Positions 53,258 through 62,214 of a stretch of DNA of 64,000 nucleotides are shown piece after piece (positions within the stretch are counted from its first letter, which is position 1; each line of letters begins with the position of its first letter). The position numbers and the translations under genes were made by a program. The notes under the pieces were generated by a model, which was not told the origin of the DNA, made no database searches, and saw only the letters and a list, made by a program, of their open reading frames with translations. Source of the DNA: Candidatus Saccharibacteria bacterium oral taxon 488 (GTDB lineage Bacteria > Patescibacteriota > Saccharimonadia > Saccharimonadales > Saccharimonadaceae); the NCBI GenBank assembly GCA_013100805.1, contig CP040000.1, forward strand, positions 310,001 through 374,000, read 5' to 3'.

Positions 53258-54685
53258 TTATTCCTTGGCGCCAAATAATCGCTCCAGTAGTGTTGGCGAT
53301 GGCTTGCCGGGGATGGCGGCCGACTGAGTGCTGACTGGCTCGGTTGATTTGGTAGCGCCAGATGGGTCGGGGCTGATTTGCTCGGCAAAGACCAAGAGGC
53401 GTTTTTCAGCGGTGCCGAGCGGTACGCAGCTGATCAGGGTGAGTATCGGCTTGTCGGTCTGGATCTGGATGCGGCTGACCTCATTTGGCAGGACGACTTC
53501 TTTCTTGGTGACGGCGTAGGTGTAGCGCTTGCCCTGGTAGTGCATGTAGATGATGTCGTCTTTGACGAGCTTTTCGTTTTGGGCAAAGACAAACTTATAG
53601 TCGCCGGGCGCAAAGGCATCGTTAGAAGAGTGTGCCGAGAAGACGGCATTACCAACTTGGCCAGGCACGGCGTTAGCGCCAGCGATCGCGAAGTGAGCAG
53701 CGCCCTTCTCCATTGCTTTCATTTGAGCGTTATGGTCGGCCGCGTTGACGCCATAAATGACCGGTACATCAACATTGAGTTTAGGAATGATCAGCCGTGG
53801 GTCGGGGCCGACAGCGGCGTTGCTGGCTGGATTGACGATGATGTTTTGTGGATCAACATTGCCTGGGGTGGTGTAGGCAGCGGCGATGCCAAACAGAACG
53901 CGGTTGTACTGCAAAAAGACGAACGCCAGTAGCACCAACACGCCGGCGAGTGCCGGGATGAAGTGGCGTGACTTGGTGACTTTTTTGGCCTTGTCGCGGA
54001 CGGTCTGCTGGATCTGGGCACGGAGGCGCTTGATGGGGCTTTGGGCGGAGGACAACATATCGGTCATGGCCGGCGCGGCGGCGGTGTTAGCGTCGCGAGC
54101 AGACTGGACCAGCCGGTTAAATTCCTGTTGCTTTTGGTCGAGGTGCGAGGCATAATAGCGCTCGTAGTACATCTGGTAGTATTTTTGCCACGAGCTGTGA
54201 TACTGCTTCCACTGATCGGCGGTGATTTGCGGCTGATGAGTGGAAGTTTTGGCCGGGGCGGCTGACTGCGGCGGCGCGACGGTGGGCTTGTCCGTTGACT
54301 TGTTCGCTGGTTGGGGCTGAGGTGACTCGGGGATGTGAGCGGGATGAGCGGGAGATGACGCTGCAATCGGCTGGGTCGGTTGAGCTGCCGGTGGCGCGGT
54401 GTTCAGGGCGTGTGGGATTGGCGTGCGCGGTGGCGGCGTGACAGTGGTGCGCTCGGTCGGTTCTGGATGTGGCTGCTCTATAGGGCGCGGTTGAACCACC
54501 GGTGTGGTGTGTGGCGTTGATTCGGTGCCGCGACCGCCGTAAATAGCATTGATTTGATCACGAATAACATTGGCGGCGGCAGCTTGCGAGCCGGAATAAT
54601 CACGTGGTGGTGGCGTCAGTGGACGAGGTTGACTCGAGATTGGCGCCCCCACTCGCCTGCCAAACTGATCGTCATGTGGATTCAT
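53258..54685 (-). CDS. Sortase with long Pro-rich cytoplasmic tail
   Basis: A 475-residue protein. Residues about 1-240 are Pro/Thr/Gln-rich and disordered, a TM helix lies at about 245-267, and the sortase fold follows with catalytic His near 348 (VFSAHSSND), catalytic Cys near 417 (LTLISCVPLG) and Arg (EKRLLVFAEQ) soon after. Sortases attach proteins to the wall or build pili. It is likely the class near E/D types. Start uses ATG 54685, where TATAAT is eight bases upstream with AAGAGGTG between. Confidence 0.88.
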   Translation of the reverse strand: MNPHDDQFGRRVGAPISSQPRPLTPPPRDYSGSQAAAANVIRDQINAIYGGRGTESTPHTTPVVQPRPIEQPHPEPTERTTVTPPPRTPIPHALNTAPPAAQPTQPIAASSPAHPAHIPESPQPQPANKSTDKPTVAPPQSAAPAKTSTHQPQITADQWKQYHSSWQKYYQMYYERYYASHLDQKQQEFNRLVQSARDANTAAAPAMTDMLSSAQSPIKRLRAQIQQTVRDKAKKVTKSRHFIPALAGVLVLLAFVFLQYNRVLFGIAAAYTTPGNVDPQNIIVNPASNAAVGPDPRLIIPKLNVDVPVIYGVNAADHNAQMKAMEKGAAHFAIAGANAVPGQVGNAVFSAHSSNDAFAPGDYKFVFAQNEKLVKDDIIYMHYQGKRYTYAVTKKEVVLPNEVSRIQIQTDKPILTLISCVPLGTAEKRLLVFAEQISPDPSGATKSTEPVSTQSAAIPGKPSPTLLERLFGAKE

Positions 54686-54734
54686 CACCTCTTATTATAC
54701 GGGAAAACGCCGGAAAGATAAAGTATCCGGGCTC

Positions 54735-54764
54735 TTGCTGATGTGGTAGCGGCCGTGGTATAAT
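54735..54764 (+). promoter_or_regulatory. Promoter of tRNA-Leu
   Basis: TTGCTG (54735-54740), 18-base spacer, TATAAT (54759-54764), about 31 bases before the mature tRNA start. Confidence 0.65.
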
Positions 54765-54795
54765 TACCCTCGGATGACTTGGGGCGTTCTCTCGT

Positions 54796-54882
54796 GCCGC
54801 GGTGGCGGAATTGGTAGACGCGCTAGACTCAAAATCTGGTGAGCAATCGCTCGTGCCGGTTCAAGTCCGGCCCGCGGTACCA
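54796..54882 (+). tRNA. tRNA-Leu (CAA)
   Basis: An 87-base class II tRNA with an extended variable arm and encoded CCA (54880-54882). The acceptor GCCGCGG pairs with CCGCGGT through one G-U, the anticodon loop is CTCAAAA (anticodon CAA, codon UUG), and the T arm is GCCGG-TTCAAGT-CCGGC. Confidence 0.95.
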
Positions 54883-54913
54883 GAAAGCGCCTTGGGTTCT
54901 CAAACTTTTATCC

Positions 54914-54938
54914 CCCGCTGCTCTTGGCGGGAGTTTTT
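54914..54938 (+). terminator. Intrinsic terminator of tRNA-Leu
   Basis: CCCGC/GCGGG stem (54914-54918 and 54927-54931) with an eight-base loop, then AG and five T (54934-54938). It lies just beyond the tRNA and overlaps the end of the convergent YjeF-C-like gene. Confidence 0.7.
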
Positions 54939-55722
54939 AGTTGGTAATTGACGTGGCGACTGCCGCCAATGGTGCCTCCGGCGACCACAAGAGGTAGCTG
55001 GCGGCGCGCGCGGCGGTTTGTCCGCGCCACAGCTGCATCGGCTCGGCCCAGGATTGGGTGATGACTTCCCCGCCCCGTGCGATGACCAGTTGATCGGCAT
55101 GAAAAACTACTAATGTAACCGGATAGGTGATGGTGAATTTGTGCAGCGCCTCTACTAACTGCGCCAGCTGCATGCTGAATGTCAGGATTTTTGGATAGTA
55201 GACGCTGCGAAACAGTTTTTGTACCTGGGCAAATGAGGCGACAAAGACGACGTGGGGGTTATCAAGGATGGCGGGAAAGCTGTTTTGCACCAGGTCGATG
55301 GCGTCGCGGCTCAGCACGACCGGCCGGTGGTACTGGCGCACAAATTGCTCGTACAGCGCAGCCGTTTCGCTATTTTTGCCGGCGTCACCGATTAGCAGCA
55401 TGACATTAGCCCACTCGCCGAGTGCGGCCAATTCGCCTGCCGCCGCGCCACTGAGGCCGCCGGACGGATTGGTCGGTGCAAACAGGACGTCGGTCATCGC
55501 CGCTGGCACGGTGCGGCGCAGTGTGTCGGGTAGCAAGACTCGTACTTCGCCTGCCCCGGCGTCACGTGCTGCCTGGTAGCTGGTTGCCACCGCCGCAAAG
55601 CCGAGCTTGTTACCGCCAACGATCCCCAGCCGCCCGGCCTGGTCGCGGCGCTCTGGCCGATTCCATTCAACGTCGGGAAACAGCGGCTTAGATTTTTCCT
55701 GCCTGCGCCAAAAGGTATCCAC
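54937..55722 (-). CDS. YjeF-C-like (NAD(P)HX dehydratase family) protein
   Basis: A 261-residue ribokinase-fold protein: RLGIVGGNKLGFAAVA, the AGAGEVRVLLPDTLRR segment typical of YjeF C-terminal domains, MLLIGDAG and PVVLSRDAIDLV. Family members repair hydrated NAD(P)H using ADP or ATP. The glycine-rich phosphate loop is altered, so activity is uncertain. I start it at the GTG at 55722, preceded by GAAAGGCGAAG. It overlaps the HAD gene by 35 bases. Confidence 0.75.
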   Translation of the reverse strand: MDTFWRRQEKSKPLFPDVEWNRPERRDQAGRLGIVGGNKLGFAAVATSYQAARDAGAGEVRVLLPDTLRRTVPAAMTDVLFAPTNPSGGLSGAAAGELAALGEWANVMLLIGDAGKNSETAALYEQFVRQYHRPVVLSRDAIDLVQNSFPAILDNPHVVFVASFAQVQKLFRSVYYPKILTFSMQLAQLVEALHKFTITYPVTLVVFHADQLVIARGGEVITQSWAEPMQLWRGQTAARAASYLLWSPEAPLAAVATSITN

Positions 55723-56422
55723 CTTCGCCTTTCTCGAGTTCAAACACTACGCTTTTACGCTCCAGGACAATTGGCCAGCCGTTGGTTTTGGCAATTTCAA
55801 GCAGCTTTTCCGTCGGATTAAACACGACGGGATGTTCAACCATCGCCAGAATATGCCGGTCGCCCTCGCTGTCGCCAAAGGCATAACTGCCAGTCAGGGT
55901 CAATCCGTATTTATCAATAATTCCCTGGAGGATCTTGTCTTTATTGGTGTACGTTTTGGCGGTAATTGTGCCGGTAAATGTGTTGCCGTGTCGTTCATAA
56001 GCTTGGGCCGCCCAGGCATCAAAGCCGTATTTTTTAGCAAATGGCTCGACTAATTCTTGCTGTGAGCCAGAGATAGCGATCAGAAAATAGCCCGCCTGCT
56101 TTAGCTCGCGCAGGCGATGCCGCGTGTAGGTGTAAACGTGGTCAAGCTCTTCCGTGACGATGCTACTCGCCACCTCGTCAAACACCGCGGTCGGGATGTC
56201 AGCCAGCGAACGAGAGATGGCATTGACCAAACTCAGTTCGTACTCGTCGTAGGCGTCTTTTGACTCTCGCCGCTTCCAGCTGAGTAATTTCTGCTGGATG
56301 ATCGACGCGTGGACTTCGGGGATGGCGCCAGCATCAATCAGCCCGAGCACTAGCTGCCGGTACAGCCCGCCACGAATGAGCGTACCGTCGATATCAAAAA
56401 CTGCGAATTTCTGCTGCTTCAT
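55688..56422 (-). CDS. HAD-superfamily IB phosphatase
   Basis: A 244-residue HAD phosphatase of the SerB/HAD-IB type with FDIDGTL (nucleophile Asp10, Asp12), LIAISGSQQE for motif II, and a late motif with GDSEGDR. It removes phosphate from a small metabolite, unknown here. GATAAT lies exactly six bases before the ATG. It is co-directional with the downstream YjeF-C-like gene. Confidence 0.9.
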   Translation of the reverse strand: MKQQKFAVFDIDGTLIRGGLYRQLVLGLIDAGAIPEVHASIIQQKLLSWKRRESKDAYDEYELSLVNAISRSLADIPTAVFDEVASSIVTEELDHVYTYTRHRLRELKQAGYFLIAISGSQQELVEPFAKKYGFDAWAAQAYERHGNTFTGTITAKTYTNKDKILQGIIDKYGLTLTGSYAFGDSEGDRHILAMVEHPVVFNPTEKLLEIAKTNGWPIVLERKSVVFELEKGEGGYLLAQAGKI

Positions 56423-56458
56423 CGCTTGATTATCTCGTATTTTTAGTTTCTTGGCAAC

Positions 56459-57076
56459 TTAGCTGGCGCGCCGCATTGATAGGTTTTGATGTATGCTCTC
56501 TGGTAGCCGAGGCTGATGAGGCTGCCATGGATCATCAGCGTGAGGCCGTGCAGTCTGAAGTGTCGCTAGGCTGTCGGTTATAGTGAGGTCATAGCAAGCT
56601 TTGCGTCCAAGGATGGCCGCGATGATCCAAAGCCTGTCATTTGGCCACATTGTCTCTAGGGGCAAGTGGTTGACGAATATTCCGTTTGCGAGCTTATGGC
56701 CGACAGTAAACCATGCTGGTCGCATCTCCTCCGTCTCCTCGGGCGTCCCCTGCCAGCTGAGGCAGCGCGACAAGTAAATGACCATCGGCTTGCCACTTCC
56801 CATAACGGTCAAGATGCCGGTTGGTTCAATAGCACTGGGGTCTGCCTTGAGACCGGATTCTTCTTTGAGCTCACGGACGGTGGCGTCGAGTGGAGTCTCT
56901 CCTGGCTGAAGTTTACCGCCAAACCCATTGAGATAGTTGACGCCATGCCCACGCTTTTTCATGCCGAGTAGCACTTCGTTACTCCTAACAGGAAAGGTAA
57001 TGGTCGCTTCTTGGCATCGTGTGCCAGGCGACGCCTCGGTAGCTAGTTTAGTGATCGGGGGGGTGAGCTCTACCAT
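56459..57076 (-). CDS. MutT/MTH1-like Nudix hydrolase
   Basis: A 205-residue protein. The Nudix box at 54-76 has GKLQPGETPLD and RELKEESG. The N-terminal VLLGMKKRGHGVNYLNGFGG closely resembles MTH1-type enzymes that hydrolyse oxidised purine nucleotides such as 8-oxo-dGTP. A C-terminal extension of about 70 residues is unexplained. TATAGT lies six bases upstream of the ATG. Confidence 0.88.
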   Translation of the reverse strand: MVELTPPITKLATEASPGTRCQEATITFPVRSNEVLLGMKKRGHGVNYLNGFGGKLQPGETPLDATVRELKEESGLKADPSAIEPTGILTVMGSGKPMVIYLSRCLSWQGTPEETEEMRPAWFTVGHKLANGIFVNHLPLETMWPNDRLWIIAAILGRKACYDLTITDSLATLQTARPHADDPWQPHQPRLPESIHQNLSMRRAS

Positions 57077-57088
57077 GAGCTTACTATA

Positions 57089-57907
57089 TCATGAGGTAGA
57101 TGACTTGGCAACTGATGTATTGTCGCGTAATTTGACCATGTTTTGGTACACTTCGTCAAAGGTTAGGCCTGATTCGTGGATGAGGCTGGCCAGGTCTTTT
57201 CCGACGTAGCGGAAGTGCCAGGTCTCGTTAGCGATACCGGTGATTTTTTCCTTGCCCTTCGGATAGCGCAGAATAAAACCGTATTCGTGGGCGTGGGCGG
57301 CCAGCCAGCCGGCGGTTTTTGGATCAAGTGCGCAGTCGTTAAAGCGGGCCTTGCATTTCTCGGAAAAGCTGGTTAAGTCAACCGCTAGGCCGAGCTGATG
57401 CTCACTGTGGCCAGGCTTGGCGACATATTCGTCAGTGTGGGCGGCGCCGTTTTTGGCGGTGGTTTCAGTGCGGACTTTGGCTTGGGCGGTGCCGGAGCGG
57501 TAGGCGCTAGAGACGAGGACCGGTAGCTTGGCTTTGGTTGCAGCCTGACGCAGTTGCTCCAGTGGCTCTTTAACCATCGGCTGCACGCGCTTATCCTCTA
57601 TCCAGCTCGGCGTACCATCAGTAATATCAGTCAGCGGCGGCTCAAAGGCTGGGTCGATGCCCTGCTTGCCTGACACATAAGACCAGATTTTCCCGGTTTG
57701 TAAATACTTCCACGACGGAAAGGTCAAGTCGCGATTGGTCCGGTCAAGACGGATGGTGACTGGCTGAAAATTATACAGCGGCGAATTAGCGACTGACGCC
57801 GACGTTTGGTTGACGAGCTGCGTGCCGCCATTGATCATCAGTAGTGTCAGTGTCGTCCAGGCCGCCAAAACCATGGCCACGACTGCGCGTCCCACCCCGT
57901 GCTTCAT
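57089..57907 (-). CDS. VanY-like D,D-carboxypeptidase (copy 2)
   Basis: A 272-residue extracytoplasmic peptidase with an N-terminal signal/anchor (about 8-30). LVSSAYRSG, SEHQLGLAVDL (zinc His and Asp) and ETWHFRYVG (second zinc His) define the VanY/M15 family, which trims the D-Ala end of peptidoglycan stems. Its ATG directly follows the stop of the neighbouring VanY gene. A 58-base stretch is nearly identical to that neighbour, so the pair are tandem duplicates. Confidence 0.9.
   Translation of the reverse strand: MKHGVGRAVVAMVLAAWTTLTLLMINGGTQLVNQTSASVANSPLYNFQPVTIRLDRTNRDLTFPSWKYLQTGKIWSYVSGKQGIDPAFEPPLTDITDGTPSWIEDKRVQPMVKEPLEQLRQAATKAKLPVLVSSAYRSGTAQAKVRTETTAKNGAAHTDEYVAKPGHSEHQLGLAVDLTSFSEKCKARFNDCALDPKTAGWLAAHAHEYGFILRYPKGKEKITGIANETWHFRYVGKDLASLIHESGLTFDEVYQNMVKLRDNTSVAKSSTS
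57243..57300. repeat. Near-identical block shared by the two vanY genes, copy A
   Basis: 58 bases with one mismatch to 58056-58113 (the first 47 are identical). It encodes the HEYGFILRYPKGKEKITG part of both proteins. Confidence 0.85.
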
Positions 57908-58789
57908 TTATTGTGTTCCTCGCTGTTTGAGTTTGGTCATTGCCTCTTCAATATACGACCAAGCCTCCTCCATCGTCAAGCCCGACTGATGCAGAGCGCC
58001 CGCTAGTTCCCGCCCAACATAGCGAAAATGCCACGGCTCGTACTGATAGCCAGTAATTTTTTCCTTGCCCTTCGGATAGCGCAGAATAAAACCGTATTCG
58101 TGAGCGTGGGCGGCTAGCCATTTGCCAGCGGCGGTTCGTTCGAAACAATCATCTACCCAACAGGTTTGGTCGGCGCCGGCAAAGTCGACGGCTAGGCCTG
58201 ATTGGTGTTCGCTGTGGCCGGGGCGTGAGCTAAAGCGGCTGGCTGCGGCCTCGCCGTGCCGGCGGACGTAGCTGGCGAAGAGCGAGGCTTGGGTGGCGTA
58301 GCTGCGGTAGCCTGAGCCAACGCGGAGAGTAACGCCAGCGGCGCGGGCAGCGGCGACTAATTTCTCGAGATCAGGCATGAGGACGGCACGGAGTGAGCGC
58401 TCATCCTGGCCGCGGCCGGGTAGTGTCGGCACGCTGACGAGGTGGAGGTCACTGGGTTGGTAACGAGGATTGGCGAAGGCCCGGGATTTGTTAGCAATTT
58501 TCCAGAGATCAGCATCATCGGCGTTGTTGACAATGCGGGCGGGGATCGGCGTAGCGTTTGGCAGAGCAAGGCCCGGCGCAGCTGGCGCTGGAGGTTTCTG
58601 GCTGTCGGGAGTTTTTTCTTTGGGTGCTGGCGCGGGCCGCTCTTTGCTAATTGGCTGCTGGGCGGTGGTGTGCGGTGGGTTGAAATGACGGAGGGTGAAA
58701 TAAGTCACTACGGCGCTACTGGCGATGATCAGCACGGCACCCAGGCCGATGAGCAGATTACGTTTCCCTGAGCGTTTGGCGATTTTCAT
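57908..58789 (-). CDS. VanY-like D,D-carboxypeptidase (copy 1)
   Basis: A 293-residue M15 peptidase with a TM anchor (about 10-32), a Pro/Lys-rich linker (about 38-75) and the catalytic domain: GSGYRSYATQ, SEHQSGLAVDF and EPWHFRYVG. Start overlaps the xthA stop (ATGA). The mature domain is like the neighbour's, but the linker is different, so the two may act at different depths of the wall. Confidence 0.92.
   Translation of the reverse strand: MKIAKRSGKRNLLIGLGAVLIIASSAVVTYFTLRHFNPPHTTAQQPISKERPAPAPKEKTPDSQKPPAPAAPGLALPNATPIPARIVNNADDADLWKIANKSRAFANPRYQPSDLHLVSVPTLPGRGQDERSLRAVLMPDLEKLVAAARAAGVTLRVGSGYRSYATQASLFASYVRRHGEAAASRFSSRPGHSEHQSGLAVDFAGADQTCWVDDCFERTAAGKWLAAHAHEYGFILRYPKGKEKITGYQYEPWHFRYVGRELAGALHQSGLTMEEAWSYIEEAMTKLKQRGTQ
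58056..58113. repeat. Near-identical block shared by the two vanY genes, copy B
   Basis: The partner of 57243-57300. Nearly unchanged DNA in otherwise diverged paralogues points to recent gene conversion. Confidence 0.85.
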
Positions 58790-59586
58790 ACCTCAACCTC
58801 AATGCTTACCGGGCAGTGGTCGCTGCCCATTTGTTCGGCGTGAATCTGTGGGTTAGCGACACGCTCAGCGATTTCGCGCGATGCCAGCCAATAGTCGATC
58901 CGCCAACCGACATTACGCGCCCGGGCGTTGGCCCAGTGTGTCCACCAGGTGTACGCCCCGGTCTTGTCAGGAAACGCCGCCCGGAAGGTGTCGACAAACC
59001 CAGCGTCCAGATAATTCTGAAAACCTTCCCGCTCCTCATCGGTGAAGCCGTGCTTGCCGACATTAGGCTTTGGATTTGCCAGGTCAATTTCTTGATGCGC
59101 CACGTTCATATCGCCGCAGTATAGCACCGGCTTGACGAGCTCCAATTCCTCCAGATAGGCCAGCACTGCCGGATCCCACTGTTCATGGCGTAATTTCAGC
59201 CGGCTCAAATCCCCTTTCGAATTTGGTGTATAACAGGTCACCACCCAAAAATCGTCGAACTCGGCAGTGATGATACGCCCCTCGCCCGCCGGGTTGCCAT
59301 ACTGATCGCCGGTCAGATTGAACCGCTCGATGATGGCCGGCGGCAGCCCGTCGCGCCAATGCAGCGGCCGGATTTTCGAGAAAATTGCCGTACCGGAATA
59401 GCCTTTTTTGGCGGCTGAATAGAAATGCTCGTGGTACTCTGGCAAATCAATTTCTACCTGGTTGCGGGCGGCCTTGGTTTCTTGCAGGCATAGAATGTCT
59501 GGATCGTACGTTTGCAGGAAGCGGGCAAACTCGCCCTTGTTAATGACGGCGCGGATACCATTGACGTTCCAGGAAAATAATCGCAT
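58786..59586 (-). CDS. xthA: Exodeoxyribonuclease III-type AP endonuclease
   Basis: A 266-residue exonuclease III family protein for base-excision repair: FSWNVNGIRA at the start, LQETKA (catalytic Glu), CGDMNVAHQEIDL, GFVDTFR, WRIDYWLAS and SDHCPVS (general base His). TATAAT lies exactly six bases before the ATG. It heads an operon with the two VanY genes. Confidence 0.95.
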   Translation of the reverse strand: MRLFSWNVNGIRAVINKGEFARFLQTYDPDILCLQETKAARNQVEIDLPEYHEHFYSAAKKGYSGTAIFSKIRPLHWRDGLPPAIIERFNLTGDQYGNPAGEGRIITAEFDDFWVVTCYTPNSKGDLSRLKLRHEQWDPAVLAYLEELELVKPVLYCGDMNVAHQEIDLANPKPNVGKHGFTDEEREGFQNYLDAGFVDTFRAAFPDKTGAYTWWTHWANARARNVGWRIDYWLASREIAERVANPQIHAEQMGSDHCPVSIEVEV

Positions 59587-59593
59587 ACGCCTA

Positions 59594-60847
59594 TTATACC
59601 GTACGCGCTATCAAGTCGCGGTAAATTGTTAGATATTGGTTGGTCATATGTTCCGGGCTAAGCTCAGATGCTAGGCGGGATGAAGCGCGGGCCATCTGAC
59701 GGCGCCGTGTATCGTCGGCCATCTGACGCATCGCCGCCGCCAGCTGCTCAACTGACGGGTCGCGGGCTAGGATACTGTTATCCTTCGTGGTGCCGATGGT
59801 CAATCGCGGGTCGCAGTAGATAATCGGCAGTCCCGCAGTCACCGCTTCACCGATGGTCATGGCCTGGGTATCAAAGCCGTGCGACGCCAGGACAAAGACG
59901 TCGGCGTTGACGAACGCCTCGGCCATCTGCTTGACGCACGAGACATGTCCGTGAAAGATAATGCCCTGGTGCTTTTCGGCGAGCAGTCGGAGCTTGAGCT
60001 GCTTACCGTCACCGATGATGTGCAGCTCGGCGTTTGGTAGGTTGGCTTGAACAAAGGCGCGGATGATGGCATCGACGCGTTTTTCAGGCGCCAGGCGGCA
60101 GACGCTCAAAAAGCGGATGGTGCGGTCGGTGCGGCGGCGTTCTGTATGGGCGATGGCGTGGCTGAGATTAGGATTGACACCGGTCGGTACGATGTGCGAG
60201 CGCTCGTCCAGCCACGATGCGCAGTCGCTAATCCGTTGGGTCATAAAGTCAGCCGGTGCGGTAAAGGCATCGACGCGCGAGGCGACGGTCGCCATGGTGT
60301 GCCAGTCAAATCGTGCCAAGATCCCCGGTGCGTCGGGGCTTTTTGGTGCAAAGAATACTGGCTGGTCGAGTCGCTTATCGGCGATCATCGAAATCATTGG
60401 ATTGATCAAAAATAGATACGCCATCGACCCCCAAAACGCACCGAATGGCTGCGACGTGTGAGTGCCGGCGAGATTGGCGTGAAAGGTGTGAATGTGAGGG
60501 ATGCCCTGCTCTTTGGCGATGCGCGCTGCCAACATCAGGCCGCCCCGCTCCGTTTGGCTGTGGATGATATCAAAGCGGTGCTGGCGGCAGATACGCCAGG
60601 CGCTACGCCGGCCGCACTTGAGAACGCACATGTGCGAGGGCGTGCCCGGGACGTAAAATGAAGGCACAACGACGGTTTTACAGCCAACTGGTCGCTCCAA
60701 AAAATGCCGCGGCGCGAGCAGGGTCACCTCATGCCCCAAGCTAACCAATTCGCTAATTTGCGTCTGGATCGACCGTCCGATACCGCCGGATGCCGGATAA
60801 AAATCGTCAGTCACCAATGCGATCCGCAGTCGCTGCTGTCTCCTCAT
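59594..60847 (-). CDS. GT4-family glycosyltransferase
   Basis: A 417-residue retaining glycosyltransferase: TDDFYPASGGIGRSI in the acceptor-side domain, then a donor-side domain with VCRLAPEKRVDAIIRA and ASHGFDTQAMTIGEAVTAG. It probably glycosylates a lipid or wall polymer. TATAAT lies ten bases before the ATG. It is divergent from the second GT4 gene. Confidence 0.92.
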   Translation of the reverse strand: MRRQQRLRIALVTDDFYPASGGIGRSIQTQISELVSLGHEVTLLAPRHFLERPVGCKTVVVPSFYVPGTPSHMCVLKCGRRSAWRICRQHRFDIIHSQTERGGLMLAARIAKEQGIPHIHTFHANLAGTHTSQPFGAFWGSMAYLFLINPMISMIADKRLDQPVFFAPKSPDAPGILARFDWHTMATVASRVDAFTAPADFMTQRISDCASWLDERSHIVPTGVNPNLSHAIAHTERRRTDRTIRFLSVCRLAPEKRVDAIIRAFVQANLPNAELHIIGDGKQLKLRLLAEKHQGIIFHGHVSCVKQMAEAFVNADVFVLASHGFDTQAMTIGEAVTAGLPIIYCDPRLTIGTTKDNSILARDPSVEQLAAAMRQMADDTRRRQMARASSRLASELSPEHMTNQYLTIYRDLIARTV

Positions 60848-60891
60848 AACTTACCCTATTATACCATCTTGTGATATAATGGCGGAATTGT

Positions 60892-62214
60892 ATGCGTGTA
60901 GGTTTATTTACCGATACCTATCGGCCGTCGATTAACGGCATCGTTTTTGTGGTCGAATCGCTCAAGCGCGAGCTCGAGGCGCTGGGCCACGACGTCTACG
61001 TGTTCTGCCCCGCTAAGTCGATAAATCCGGCCAAGCAGGCTGAGCTGCTTAACGAAGATCCGGATTCGCACATCGTTCGCTTTCCGTCGATCAAGGGTGC
61101 GTTTTTTGATGATTACGATACGTCGGTGTTCTTCCCGCCGGTGGTGCAGCGCCGCATCAAAGAGCTGGAGCTCGACATCGTGCATATCTTTACGCCGTCG
61201 CAAATTGGGCTGGTTGGCGTCAGTGCGGCGCACAAGCAGCAGACCCCCCTCGTTATCCAGCACTGCACCGATATGTACGAATTTGCCGAGCATTATCCGG
61301 CGGTACTGCCGGGGATTTTGACGCTGGCTGGCGTGGTGTTGCCGCTGTCGATTAAACTCAGAGGTCGTGATTTATTTGAGCTGGTCAAGCTATACCGGCC
61401 GCGTGGTATCACCAAATGGAATCAGGCCATCATCGAGCGCACCATCAGCATTCTCTACAGTAAAGCTGATGCCGTCATCGCCCTCAGTCGCAAAAGCGTC
61501 GCCCAGCTCAGTGGTTGGCAGGACGATGATCATCTGTATGATTTGACATTGCTACCAAATGGTGTCAATGCCCTGCCGCGACCGTCGGCGGCTCAGCTCA
61601 AGGCCTTTCGGGCGCAGTGGGGCCTCAGGGCGTCTGATGAAGTGTTTGGCTTCATTGGGCGGCTGGGTGAAGAGAAAAACTTACCGATTTTGATCAAAGC
61701 CTTTGACAAGTACGTCGCCAAGGCTCGCCCCAAATCCAAATTGCTGTTCGTTGGCGACTTTGAATACCGCAAAAAGCTTGAGGAGATGGCAGCCGAGAGT
61801 AAGTACGCTGATCGGATCATCTTTACTGGTGCCTTGCCGCGCGAGGAATTAGGCGTAGCGTATCAGGCGCTGGATGTGTTTTGCTTCCCGTCACTTAAGG
61901 ATACGCAAGGCTGGGTACTACACGAAGCGGCGCATGCTCGTAAACCAATTATCATCATTGACACGCAAGTATCCGAAGTGGTGCGCGACGGCGTGAACGG
62001 TATATTCGTGAAAAATCGGCCCAAGAGCATGGCAGATGCCATCATTACGCTGCTCCGTTCACCGGCCCGCCGAACAAAGTTTGGCGCTGAGAGCAAAAAA
62101 TTAGCGGCCACGTTCACCGAGCGCCGCCAGGTCCGCAAATTAGAGAAATTATACCGTCGGGTTATCGCCCAGAAAGCTGCCGCCGCGTCTCGCGATCTTG
62201 ATCGCGACGCTTGA
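60892..62214 (+). CDS. GT4-family glycosyltransferase
   Basis: A 440-residue GT4 enzyme with FTDTYRPSINGIVF, VLPNGVNALPRP-like hinge sequence, GRLGEEKNLPILIKAF and FPSLKDTQGWVLHEAAHA. It resembles phosphatidylinositol- or diacylglycerol-type mannosyl/glucosyltransferases. TATAAT at about 60872 is 11 bases before the ATG. Its 3' end overlaps smpB by 53 bases. Confidence 0.93.
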   Translation: MRVGLFTDTYRPSINGIVFVVESLKRELEALGHDVYVFCPAKSINPAKQAELLNEDPDSHIVRFPSIKGAFFDDYDTSVFFPPVVQRRIKELELDIVHIFTPSQIGLVGVSAAHKQQTPLVIQHCTDMYEFAEHYPAVLPGILTLAGVVLPLSIKLRGRDLFELVKLYRPRGITKWNQAIIERTISILYSKADAVIALSRKSVAQLSGWQDDDHLYDLTLLPNGVNALPRPSAAQLKAFRAQWGLRASDEVFGFIGRLGEEKNLPILIKAFDKYVAKARPKSKLLFVGDFEYRKKLEEMAAESKYADRIIFTGALPREELGVAYQALDVFCFPSLKDTQGWVLHEAAHARKPIIIIDTQVSEVVRDGVNGIFVKNRPKSMADAIITLLRSPARRTKFGAESKKLAATFTERRQVRKLEKLYRRVIAQKAAAASRDLDRDA

